In this document: piece after piece, positions 10,512-20,934 of the stretch
Layout of the letters: every line of letters begins with the position of its first letter
Position numbering within the stretch: position 1 is the first letter of the stretch
DNA from: Oscheius onirici
Lineage: Eukaryota; Nematoda; Chromadorea; Rhabditida; Rhabditidae
DNA length: 64,000 bases
Direction of reading: 5' to 3'
NCBI GenBank assembly: GCA_932521025.1
Contig: OW051469.1
Location: 7,142,398 to 7,206,397, forward strand
Notes under the pieces: model-generated
The model's database searches: none
What the model was told of the DNA's origin: nothing
The model's input: the letters and a program-made list of their open reading frames with translations, nothing else
Translations under genes and position numbers: made by a program

Positions 10512-13089
10512 CGTTCCATAGTTCGTTTCAGAGCTATCTTCTATCTTTGGAGACGATAAGCATCGATTTTGAGAAAGAAAAAGAGGAAAATATACAATGT
10601 TTTGAATAAATAGTTAGGAAAGAATACCTAGCAATTTCTAGAGGGGAAAAGAGAGGAACAGAATCGTACAACTCGTACAGCTAGAGTTCTCGAGGGAATA
10701 ATTTTATCATCCGATGACAAAAAATGAGCCAGCTGTGTTCTAGGCCCGCGTGCACAATCATCAGTGTGGAAATCGGGAACGTATTTAGAATCAGCTGATC
10801 TGTTCCAACTCACCGTTTTGTATGAACCCGTAAGCTATTCTTCGTCTATCCGTCTTCACATGACCCGATTATCGAGCACGTTTCCTGAAAATACATTTTA
10901 ACAGAGAGAAAAACACCTAAAAAGAGCGAAGCATTTTAAATCCGTTATTAGCATAAAACGGCTAACCAGTTTTTGAGGCCAGTGATAGCAAATGAGAGTC
11001 TGAGCGAGCGGGCGGGAAAAAATCAGTGTTCGCATGACGGCGAGAGATCCAGAGGGCTGTCTAGAGAGAGAGAGTTCCTTAGAACCAGAGGTCACACGGT
11101 ATTGATCCGGCTAGCCAGATGTTCTCTCAACATACAAAGAGACGTTTTAGCCCGGCGCGGTAAAATTTAGCAAGGGCAGATGGTGATGATAGAAGCCGGC
11201 GGGGTGTCGACTCGGCCAGACAAAAGCGACACGGCAGACGGACACGTGTTTCCATACGGCGGCCACGTCTGGGAGCATAAATGCAGATTTTTGATCAGTA
11301 CGTTGAATACAAGCATCGAAAAACAGATACAAATAGAGTAGAGATCACGAAATAGCGATAAAAAAAAGTTTTTGAGATACTGGGTGATGAGGAACGTCAT
11401 GTGTTTAGACCTAGCAGAACTGTAAACAAAAGAACCAAAAGACTGAGTAAACATGATGTTGAGGCGGGAGAGAAAGGAACGAGTAGAGATACAGACGCCC
11501 ATAAATTATACGAGGCGTGTGAATCGTGTCCGGGCTCAAAGAACTTGAACTTTGGGTTAATCAAGCACACGGCCAGACGATCAATACACTATCAACACGC
11601 CCGTGTTTGACCAAAATACAAGGGCAAAAGTTACAAAAGGCAAAAGTTCAACTACAACTTTGTTCCTAGGTTACCGACTATTAGCGGAAAAAGCAAGGCA
11701 GATAACGGATTGGAAAACTCAGACGCTGACAAAAAAAAAGAAATAGACTTTCCAATCAAAAAAATTGGAAAAAAGAACTTGCAAAGAGTAGACTTTGGAG
11801 AGAAGGCATGGCAACTGCCCTGACCCCCACCTCAGCCGGCTGGTGAAATGCGATGAAAGATAGGGGAGAAAGACGGTGAGTGAGCGAACACACGTACGCG
11901 CCACGCTTTGCAAATGGATGAGCAGATAAGAGAACAGCATTTTCTCGAAATTTTAGTAAGCAAAACGGGAAGTGAAAAGTAAGTACATAAAATGCAAATG
12001 AAAATCGAAATCGCTACGTTTGAACTTGCTGCGCGAAACTAAGGCGGTAATTCAAACCGGTTATGTTCAATTCCAAGCTGCATCTCATAAAATCGGCTCT
12101 CACAACTTCAGGAAAGTCACGCAACAGTTCACAATTGATAAAGACTGGCAAGTCACACAAAGTGTTGTTTTAGAGCGCGAATAGCAAACATAAGAAAAAG
12201 TGAGTTCTGTCAAAAGAGCTTGCACTTTGTGGAGAGAGAGACTCATAATACAAATCGAATCGTTCTGCATAAGCCGCTCGCCAGTGTGCGCGATGACCGC
12301 CCCGAAACTTTTTCCAAATGTGCGATCGAATACGGTCCGGCTGTGGCTCAAATCGGGTAAAAGAAGTCATGACGGGGACCGACCTGAACGCTGTAACTCT
12401 CCGAGAGAGCAGACAAAAAAATAGACTAGAGCGGCTCAATCAGCGAGTGTTCCGGCCAGCTGCTCTCAGATGTTATGCAGGTGTTTCCTAATCATGATTA
12501 CAGCCAATTGGGGTGTGCTCTGAATAATGTCAAACAGCACACTTTGAACGATAATGATTCAGGCGACTCTACTTTGGAAGTAAAGGAGAAAAGTCTGATT
12601 GAAAAGGGGGATATGTACACAGAGAAAAATAATTAGCTTGTTCGGATGTTGTTCGGAACTGTTCGGATGTTCACCTGCAGCAGATGTAATGGAGTATAAC
12701 TCATAGAAAGAACCCTTCAAAGAAAGAGGTGTGAGTTAAGTGGGCGACTCTCTCTCTCTTGCGTTTTTCTTATCCTGATTCAGATCAGAGGGACAGTTTT
12801 TGTCTATACCCTCTTTCCGGGTGACATGACCATTGATTCGTTCAGAATCTGTAGAAAGGCAAACAGTTCTACTATGTTCTCGCAGAGAAGAGAGGTCGGC
12901 AAAATATGTACATATCTTTTTTGCAGAATCTTTCAAATAAGACTGTGGTTTGGAAATTGCTGGTTTTCAAGGTAAATATAAAGAGCTACCCGGCTTGCAA
13001 CCTGAAAAGTTTTATGGAACTAACGGTCAACTCAAAATGGTCGTCGTGAGCGAACTCTTTAACGATCTGTTCATGTGACCACAAACTCA

Positions 13090-13540
13090 ACAATCATGGA
13101 ATTCGCCAACAAGGGGCGAAATAGGAAGGACAGCCCACCGAGTACGAGAAGAAATTCTGAAGTATCTTGCCGTGCTGGAAAGATAGTCAGCAGAGAAGAC
13201 GTGAAGAAGCTGTGGAAAATGGCGGAGAAGCTGAAAAGAAGGCCGCCGAAGGAAGGTACAAGAAGAAGATGTGGAGCCGGTACTCCAGTTACCGTAAACT
13301 TGACCCTCAAGTACAAGTCCTACACTTCTTGTCTTCAAAAGTAATTCGTTTTCCAGATCAGATCCTTTTCCAATGGCGCGAAGATAAAAGTAAGAGTATC
13401 CAAAGAGGCCGGCAATTAACAAGCCCTCTTTCGAGTGGTGAAAGTGCTACCAACCAGTTCCAGTTTCTCCTCCGTTCCCCCTCTTTTCTTACTAGCTCTG
13501 CCCCTTCTCTCCACATCAAAAGCTTTCCTGTTGCGTAACC
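13090..13540 (+). other. Possible coding block, unresolved
   Basis: Three plus-strand frames look partly coding but switch into one another without clear splice sites. One reads REEILKYLAVLER and stops. The next continues EEAVENGGEAEKKAAEG, then YKKKMWSRYSSYRKLD. A minus frame of 111 codons also spans it. It could be a decayed gene, an unusual multi-exon small gene, or chance. I recognise no family. Confidence 0.25.
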
Positions 13541-13684
13541 AGCGGATCGTATTCGACGGTTAGACGATTGTCTCTCCCCCATATCGTCTTCGCTTAGGAG
13601 ACTATATCACTAGTTTTTTTGTCCCCCGCTGCCCCGCCTTTCTAGCCGGCTTCTGGCAGACAAGCACTTTTGGTCAACGGGAAA

Positions 13685-16600
13685 ATGCTGCCGAGGTCGC
13701 TACTTCACCTTCTTCTAGGTACGTCACTCAATTTCTTAGAACATTACCGACCCTAAACTAGTTTACATACCGCATGGTTGACACAAACGGTGAAGGGATA
13801 TCCTCTGTGACAAAAGAAACTTATATTTATCACTGCTCCTTTCCGGTTGGAGTATAAGTTAAGCTCGTTTTGAATCTCCAAGAAGTCTGTCCAGCTATCT
13901 TGGCCAGCCTCTGTTTATGGACATTAGTCAAGCTCAGTTGCAAAATGTCTTGTCACTAGATATCATATCTAGACAGAGTGCTTTGAGATTCAGGCTCTCA
14001 AATTGTCAGATGTTCCTCATATCTTCTTTCCACAGTACAATAGCCATTTATTATAATAGATCAGGTCTCTATGTCACTCTGTTAGGTAAAAAATTAACGG
14101 TACAGTCCTTTATTTGTGAACCGATCTGATCTCTGTACAGTTATCTAGAGGATTGTGCAGCAGCACTTATCCTCCTCCTTCTTCTTGTCCTGCTGTACAT
14201 CTTCAGCACTACTCGCTTTGCCGACAGTAGTTGTCGACTTGTTACCCAGAAGGCCAGATTTTCCTGTCGAGACGGGCTTTTTATCCTCCTTTTTGACAGT
14301 TTCCTTTCCAGGCGACGTCTTCTTCTGATTATCCTTGCTTTTTTCTTCCTTCTCAACAGTTTTAGACTTTTTCTGTGCTTCCTTCTCCTCTTTTTTGTCG
14401 TCCTTACCGTCATTAGTACCGGATTCGTCTTCGATTTCGTCTAGCTGAAAGTACAGCTTATTTAACAAAGAATTGATTCAAAATAGGATATTTTTCTTGG
14501 TAGTAAACGCGCCAACTACCTACAGATACAATGTACTTTGAGCACTACAGTACCAGCAAACTGACTACATTTTTGAACAGTTGAACAACTACCTAGCCTC
14601 AAACTACAGAAGTCTTTTCAAGTTTCCCTATTTGATAAAAGTAGTCTTACCGGAACATCATCGTAGCCCTTCTTCTTCTTGTGCTCACCCCTGTTCTTCT
14701 GCACCAGATCTTCGATGTTCGTCATTGCGAGACTCAATTTCTCTTTTTGTGGCGCCTTATATTGCCTTCAACTTGTTTATTTTTTTGCATTAAATTTACG
14801 TATCTTCATGTAAAAACTTTTTAATTAGACGTAGGAAAAATCTAAAGAAAAAACAGTTTTTAATCTGAATTCCAGGAGTATGGGTCTGCTCTGCCCAACA
14901 GTACCAACCGCAGTACTATCAGCAGCAGATCTACCAGCCACAACAACAGTTCCAACAGACACAGCCCTCTTTTTGGCAGCCGCAATTTGATCAACCTCAA
15001 CAACAGTTCTTCGCTCCCCAGCCACAGCAGCAACAGTTCTTCCAGCCACAGTTCCAGCAACAGCAACAACAACAGTTCCAATACCAACCCCAGCAATCGC
15101 AACAGTTCAATCCGCCTGTCTATCAGTCACAGTTCCAACCACAGCCTCAGGTTCAGTACCAGCCACAGAACTTTGCTCCTCAGCAGCAACAGTTCCAGCA
15201 ACAGCCAGTATACCAGCCGGTTGGCTCTGTCTCTCTATTTGATTATAGGAATTTCAGGTTAACCAGTCGCCCAGACTTGTGCAGGGTTCGGTACAGCAGT
15301 TCCAGCAGCAGCCAGCTCCTACCGTCTTTCAGCAGCCTCAAGTTTTTAGAGAACAGCCGGTTATTTACGACCAGACTGTCAAGGTTTGGAAATGTTTAAG
15401 GATAACATTAAAGATTTCTTTAGATTCCGGTCAGACGACCTCCTCCCCCACCTCCAGTTGTTCAGGTATCATCCGTTGCTCAGCCTCAGATCATCCAGGT
15501 TTGTTTCTGAGCCATTCATTACCCTTTGCCTCAAGATTGCCGCGCCACCTCCTCCTCAAAAGTTCACACCGTACATTTCGGACATTTTCAATGCTGGATC
15601 GGACACGAAGCCGCCAATCATCACGGTCATTAGTCCCGATGCGGTTGGTTCACTTTGAAGGACTGAAAATGATTAATCTTTAGAACCTACCACCTGGAAC
15701 CTACCTTGCCGAAGAGATCATTGTTGATGGCAGTCGACCCAGTTTCATTGAGAACATTGAAAAGTTCCAGCCGACCATTGTGAACATTCCTCAGAAGGTA
15801 AGAGAGTAGACAAACGACGGTCTGGATATCTTGGCCTTGCCTGCATTGACATAGATTCGTCTGTCCCCTTCTGTCAAATGGTCTGACCTAATCCTACTCT
15901 CAAAACCTGATCAGTGAATCTTCAAGATTTGGTCACCAAATTATTGTACCAAAAGAGACTCATCAACGATTGTGTGTCGAAGGCCAGCTCTATTTCTTCC
16001 CAGCTGTCCACTCCTTCCAACCTTGATATACTTTAGCTCTTTCAAGTTTGGTCTTCTAATAGTTTCCTAGCCTCACTTTCAAAGCTAATCACTGTGCTGC
16101 TCGATCAAACTGACTATTCTAACAGGGCTAAGATGAAGTAAGGCTAGCATTCAGAACATTTTGTCTGTGATTCCCAAATGAAATTTTCTTCACTTTTTAA
16201 TCAATTACCAATCTAAAGTGCATGACCAGAATTAGGCATGGGCACCGGGCCCGTGCCAGCAGTGCTCACTTTTGGGGAACCATGAAAACTTGGCACCCAA
16301 TTTGAACATAGGCTCAATATGCCACTCTGAGCTTATGTTCATTATGGGTACCAATTTTTTTCGCTAAAGTACTCTTTCCCCGAAAATGCGCGTTGCTGGC
16401 ACGGTCTCGGTCAACACTGGCACGGGCCCATGCCTAACCAAAACATTTCAGATTCAACAGAGACCAGCTCCAGTCCCACAGCCTCAGGCAAAACTGAAGG
16501 TACTGCAACTCTTACTTTGCTTAGGCAAGATCTCATTAGGCTCCCGAAATCGCTGCTGTTTCTCAACAAAGACCTCGACCTCCTCCTCAGTTCCAGCCGA

Positions 16601-17465
16601 GACCGGCTGTTCCTGCTCCTCAATTGAAGCCGACTATTCCGAAGAAGACTGTTTCTTTCCCTGAGCCTTCTCCCGAAGCTAAAGTGAGAGAAAAGGAGAG
16701 AAAATACAAAAATTTAGACAACAAACGACGTCTTCCTCAGTTGCTGCAAGAAGAGGAAGGTGAATCCTTCCTGTGAGAGAATCTGTAACTTTGACATTTT
16801 GAACAAGAAGACGGTTCGTTTTTATTCAAAGTCGCAGGAGAAAATGTGAATTCAGTTGACGGGAATGTTCCTGGGAACAGATCCTTGTCCTCAGTCTCAC
16901 GGGTTGGACTTGCTACAGTGCGGAGCCTCCAACGACGACCATACCCAGTGCTGCACGGAAAATGGCGTAGATCTGACCTCGGCCGGCAAGAAATGTCTCG
17001 GTTTCTGCAATATGAAGCCTGGAGTCTCCTTCCAGGTCGGTTTCACAAATATTGGCGTCTTGCATAAGAACTTTCGTAGTTTTCGATGATTTTTGACCAG
17101 AGAATGCTTCATTCCGACGCAAAAGCCGCAATTGCTCGTTTTATGGCACTTCCTGTGCCGACAAAGAACTCAAACTCCAAGCAGCGTTCGGGTCAAAGCT
17201 GACCGCCAGCGGCTTTGCCAGCTTGTGGCAAGTTTTTGTTGCTGCGTCGGAGCGGCGATCGCGCAATGAACCTGATTACGACATCTGATGATTATCATTA
17301 GGGCCGGTCTTTTTCGGTGTTGCAGAAGCAAACTGCCATGGGAATATATCTGGGGGCGCAATTTGAGATAATTTTCAGGCTGACGTCTCCATGTTGCCGT
17401 GTTGGGGTGTGCTGAATAAGATCAAGATGTGTTTTGAGGAACACATTGAAGAGAAGCTGTTGTAG
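13685..17465 (+). CDS. Secreted Gln/Pro-rich protein with C-terminal DB module
   Basis: Eleven exons (13685-13718, 14876-15219, 15258-15383, 15424-15498, 15536-15643, 15684-15797, 16452-16499, 16540-16683, 16718-16813, 16856-17035, 17379-17465) give 451 residues in frame. It starts with a signal peptide (MLPRSLLHLLLGVWVCSAQ) split by intron 1. About 110 residues of Q/Y/P/F-rich sequence follow (QYQPQYYQQQ and similar), then a Pro-rich linker. The C-terminal 120 residues carry the DB-module cysteine pattern: FLSCCKKRKVNPSCERIC, CGASNDDHTQCC, CLGFC, LPCW, MCF. DB modules occur in nematode extracellular proteins of unknown role. The Q-rich part suggests a structural matrix, eggshell or cuticle protein, but that is inference. 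Intron 1 hosts another gene. Confidence 0.88.
14145..14725 (-). CDS. Small charged protein with CaaX box, nested gene
   Basis: Two exons (14725-14651 and 14444-14145) give 124 residues. Exon 1 reads MTNIEDLVQKNRGEHKKKKG. The rest is a long Lys/Glu/Ser-rich stretch (EKEAQKKSKTVEKEEKSK), probably disordered. It ends KCCCTIL, where CTIL is a CaaX box with Leu, the class favoured by geranylgeranyl transferase I; the two preceding cysteines could be palmitoylated. It is therefore predicted to be anchored to the cytosolic face of a membrane. The gene lies wholly inside intron 1 of the DB-module gene on the opposite strand. Its function is not recognised. Confidence 0.78.
16232..16437. mobile_element. 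MITE-like inverted-repeat element in an intron
   Basis: Perfect 12-bp ends TTAGGCATGGGC and GCCCATGCCTAA bound a 206-bp block. Inside them, GGGCCCGTGCCAG is mirrored by CTGGCACGGGCCC. It lies in the intron between exons 6 and 7 of the DB-module gene, 14 bp from the next acceptor. It is non-coding. I could not identify a clear target duplication. Confidence 0.75.
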
Positions 17466-17626
17466 AGAGAATTTTGTCATGTCTGTATATAACTGTTACG
17501 CATTCCTTAATTATAAAGAGACTTTATGTGTCGAGGAAGGCAACAATTTCGTAAAAGTAACGACCTAATAACAAACTAACTAAAAACAGGACGTTTGGAT
17601 AGAAGGGGGAAAGAAAGAGACCAAAA

Positions 17627-18855
17627 TTAACGACGTTTCTTGTCACCGACAACATGGAGGTAGTCCTCGTCGGCGATGTTGAGCATCAGACCACCAGAAG
17701 GAATGTAGACCTGATTATTTTTGATTATGTACTGATGAAAAACAGCATTTTACCTTGTTGGTCGAGTCGGAAACAACTCTAGCGATATGTTGAGCAGCTC
17801 TGATTTTTCTAAGCTTCAAAAATCCTGGATCTGAACGCATGGCCTCTCCGAGCTGAAAATGTATTCGTCAGTTTGGACTTTTCGCAAAAAAAAAACTCTA
17901 TTCGCGAATGAGAATCTACCCAAGCTTGACAAAAACGATCTATGTCGCCCTTTACAACTGAATGGTCTGACGCTAGTCCATCCGCCAAGATTACGACAAT
18001 ATTTTCTTCTTCCGATAAAAAATCTTACCAATTTGGCAGAGGCGGCTTCTCCCTCAGCTTGGACAATCTTCTCTTGGCGCATCTGTTTGGCTTTTTCGAC
18101 GAGGAAAGAAGCACGCTGAGCCTCCTGTGCAGCTACCTGCTTGGCTTCAACGGCGGCAGAATACTGAGGAGAAAAAGCCAGCTCGGTAAGGGAGACATCG
18201 TCAAGAATAATGTTGAAGTCGAGAGCACGCTCAATAAGCGCTTTTCTGACAAGCATGGAAACCTAAATTTTTAAAGATGACCAGCAAAATATCGATTTTT
18301 ACCTGTTGACGTTGCGTAATAAGCTGAGAAGCATTGAATTTGGCGACGACTCCCTTGAGAACTTCGTTGCAGATCGAAGGAAGGACACGCTCTTCCCAAT
18401 TCTGTCCCAGATTGCGGTACATCTTCACCAATTGATCGGGATTAGGCCGGGAGAGAACACGGAGTCCAATGTTGACCATTTGGAGATCTTTGCTTCCAGT
18501 TGGAGAATAAACCTGAAATTGCATTTGTTCCGAGGTTGTAGGAAAAAATAACCTTGTTTGGTCTGGCACGGATATCGTAGACAATAGGGTACTGGAACCA
18601 GGGGATACGGAAGTGAAGTCCTTCCTTGTAAACATCGTGTGACAAGCCTCCAATGCGGTTGAACATGATGGCGCGATGACCGGCATCGACTGGTAAAAAT
18701 AAGTTTTATATCATTTTTAGAGATTTACCTGTAAACATGGCCTGTGAAACTCCATATGCAACTGCTGCACCAGCTGCAATAAGTCCAAGTCCAGCGCTAG
18801 CTCCCTTAGCATTCTGGAGAGCTTTTTTCATGGCTTCCTGGCCTTGTTGCGCCAT
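17627..18855 (-). CDS. phb-2: Prohibitin-2
   Basis: PHB2 pairs with PHB1 to build the inner-mitochondrial-membrane ring that supports cristae, m-AAA protease control and mitophagy. Start ATG at 18855, stop at 17627-17629; about 293 residues, the usual length. The N terminus ([18 protein letters not shown]) is followed by the hydrophobic anchor [20 protein letters not shown]. The band-7/SPFH core follows: [57 protein letters not shown]. Then comes the coiled coil with [20 protein letters not shown]. The C terminus has PSGGLMLN. An acceptor-like TTTTTCAG lies about 10 bp before the ATG, fitting trans-splicing or a leader intron. Confidence 0.97.
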
Positions 18856-19145
18856 GTTTTAAACTGAAAAAGTGTTATAGAATAATTTTAGCGTGTATAG
18901 CAAAGAAAAGAATGGAAAAAAAAGTGAGCAAACAGAATGATGGGTGAAAAAAAAAAGAAATTGCATTGCCTCATCCAAAGCTGTGTTGGGAAATCGCGTT
19001 GGGACCTTTTTCTTATGTACGCAAACTTGCGTACAAAATACATTTTCGTGCAGACGGCATACTTTAAACTTGTATTTTTTGCCCGTTTGTCCTAGCCATT
19101 TTCTTCCTTTTTTGCCAAAATATCATACTTTTCTTACAGCCGCTG
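18856..19145. promoter_or_regulatory. Shared divergent promoter region (PHB2 / PUS10)
   Basis: 290 bp separates the two divergent start codons. Each ATG is preceded within about 10 bp by an acceptor-like site (TTTTTCAG on minus, TTCTTACAG on plus), with no upstream exon visible. This is what spliced-leader addition would look like. No specific factor site is assigned. Confidence 0.5.
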
Positions 19146-20803
19146 ATGAGCAGCCAACTACGTCTCTGTGAGTTGTGTCAGCGTCAGATAGCCGGAAATG
19201 CAGCCAAGACGGTCGAAACGGTAGATGAAGCTCATCAATGTCTCCTCTGCTTCGGTATGTTGGACACCAAGTTCAAGGAGCAGGTCAGAATTCGACAAAC
19301 CAATTACTTTGACATGGTCCAGGTAGCACAAGCCGTAGGATCGATTCTTGAAAATCTTCCATACGACGCCAAATCATTTATCCTGGCTCTGGCTCTTCCT
19401 ACCTCTCAAACACTGCGAGAGACTGTTCTCAAAAAGTGTCGACCGGAATTCGACGGGATTTTAGCCTCGGTGCCGTTCAAAATTCGCTGTATCGACGCCT
19501 ATTTGGCTGAGTTGTCCAAGGTTTGTTCAGCCCTTTTATGCCTCTTTTACGATAACATATAGGCTTCCGGCTTGAGACCAACGTTACTGTCTGATCTACA
19601 GCTTACAATTGCTTTCGAAAATGACGAATTCAACGACTACGACTTCCAATTCATGGCGAACCAATTCCCCAATGATTTCGTTGTTTCAAAGAAGGCAAGG
19701 TTCAGCGGAAATGTGCCGACGGAGCTTTCAAAGGAGAAGCTGCAACAGTTACAGGGACGAATTTCTACTGAGACTTCTTCGTAAGATCATTTTTTGCTCT
19801 GAACTTTATTTTGTTTAGCAAATTCGATCTGAAACCTCCCAGTCGACCTTGTAATTTTACCATTTCCTTTGAACGCGACCCGGTCTACATTGGCGGTCGT
19901 TATTGCAAGTTTTCTCGTTCTCTACCCCAATCTCCATGGTCAGCTGAAGAAAAAGATGCACCTAAAGAGCCGGGAAACTCTGTATGTTAATATCATTCGC
20001 CTTTATCAATTACCAGGTATCAGAAAAGGTCTGTGACATCTTGAAGACGGAATTCGGTGCCAGCAGTTCAACATTCATCTCCTCGGGTCGTGAAGATATC
20101 GACGTCCGGATGCTGGGAGAAGGCCGACCTTTTGTCGTCGAGCTAAAGAATTGTCGCTTCACCCAAAAGATTAGAGGGTAACATTGGTTTTTTTCCAAAA
20201 CAATTATTTGTCTAGACAAAATTATGTAGAAACTTTAAAAAGAGTCGAAGATTTGATCAACAAACAGCCGGATATCAAAGTGAAGTATCTCACACGGGTC
20301 ACAAAAGAACAGTCGGAACAGCTGACTGTCGGTCAAGAAGGTAACTTCCTCTCTTGATTCATACAAAAGAAGTTCTAGAGAAGAGAAAAAGTTATTCTGC
20401 CTACTGCTACAGTACTCTTCCCTTAGATGACGGCGCTTTTGGCATAGCCACGGCACAGGCTCCGATTGAGGTCATCCAGAAGACGCCAGTTCGTGTTCTG
20501 AAAAGACGAGCCCTGCTAGATCGGACCAGGAGCGTCTACGATCTACAATTTATCAAAGTCGACGAACACCACTTCATTGCCAGGCATTTTTCAAAAATGC
20601 CCCAAAAATTACTTTCCAGACTGGAAACCCAAGCCGGAACGTACATCAAAGAATTCGTCCATGGCGATTTTGGACGCACTCGACCCTCTCTGGCTGATCT
20701 GCTCGGCGTCGAGAATGGCGAAGTGGACATTTTGCAGCTGGACGTGGAAAAGGTCGATCAGGAATGGCCTCCGAAGCTGTCCGAACCAGCCACTTTCCGC
20801 TAG
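19146..20803 (+). CDS. pus10: PUS10-type tRNA pseudouridine synthase
   Basis: PUS10 makes pseudouridine at tRNA positions 54/55 in archaea and many animals. Exons include 19146-19520, 19563-19780, 19819-19981 and 20017-20177, continuing to the stop at 20803. The N-terminal zinc region has LCELCQRQIAG and CLLCFG. The catalytic segment is SSGREDIDVRMLGEGRPF, with the conserved catalytic Asp, matching the PUS10 hallmark. The C-terminal part carries RVLKRRALLDRTR and YIKEFVHGDFGRTRPSL, both PUS10 blocks. Length is about 500 residues. It is divergent with PHB2 and 131 bp upstream of TOP3B on the same strand. AATAAAAA near 20838 is the likely polyadenylation signal. Confidence 0.95.
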
Positions 20804-20934
20804 GTGTTGCTTTTCTTTGTTATTGTTGTTGTTTTCTAATAAAAATTGTTTGCAAGTTATCTTTCTCCTCGAACCCTGTTTTATCTACTCTTTATCTCGG
20901 CGTTCGATTTCAAGACGATTAAAAATGCTAAAAG

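Larger units (their letters stand above)
10099..13684. other. Long intergenic region between divergent genes
   Basis: About 3.6 kb between the ING3-like start (-) and the DB-module gene start (+). Several open frames exist, but none has a recognisable domain or consistent splice structure. It holds a (GA)n microsatellite at about 10484-10511 and an open block near 13090-13540 (listed separately). It probably includes promoter sequence for both flanking genes. Confidence 0.6.

Noticed and set aside
10500..13000. Many 60-90 codon frames in the ING3-DB gap
   Set aside because: Their length is expected by chance at this base composition, and none matches a family or has splice structure.
14825..15102. 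Leu/Val-rich minus frames opposite the Gln-rich exon
   Set aside because: They arise because CAG repeats read as CTG (Leu) on the other strand; the plus frame has a signal peptide and DB module.
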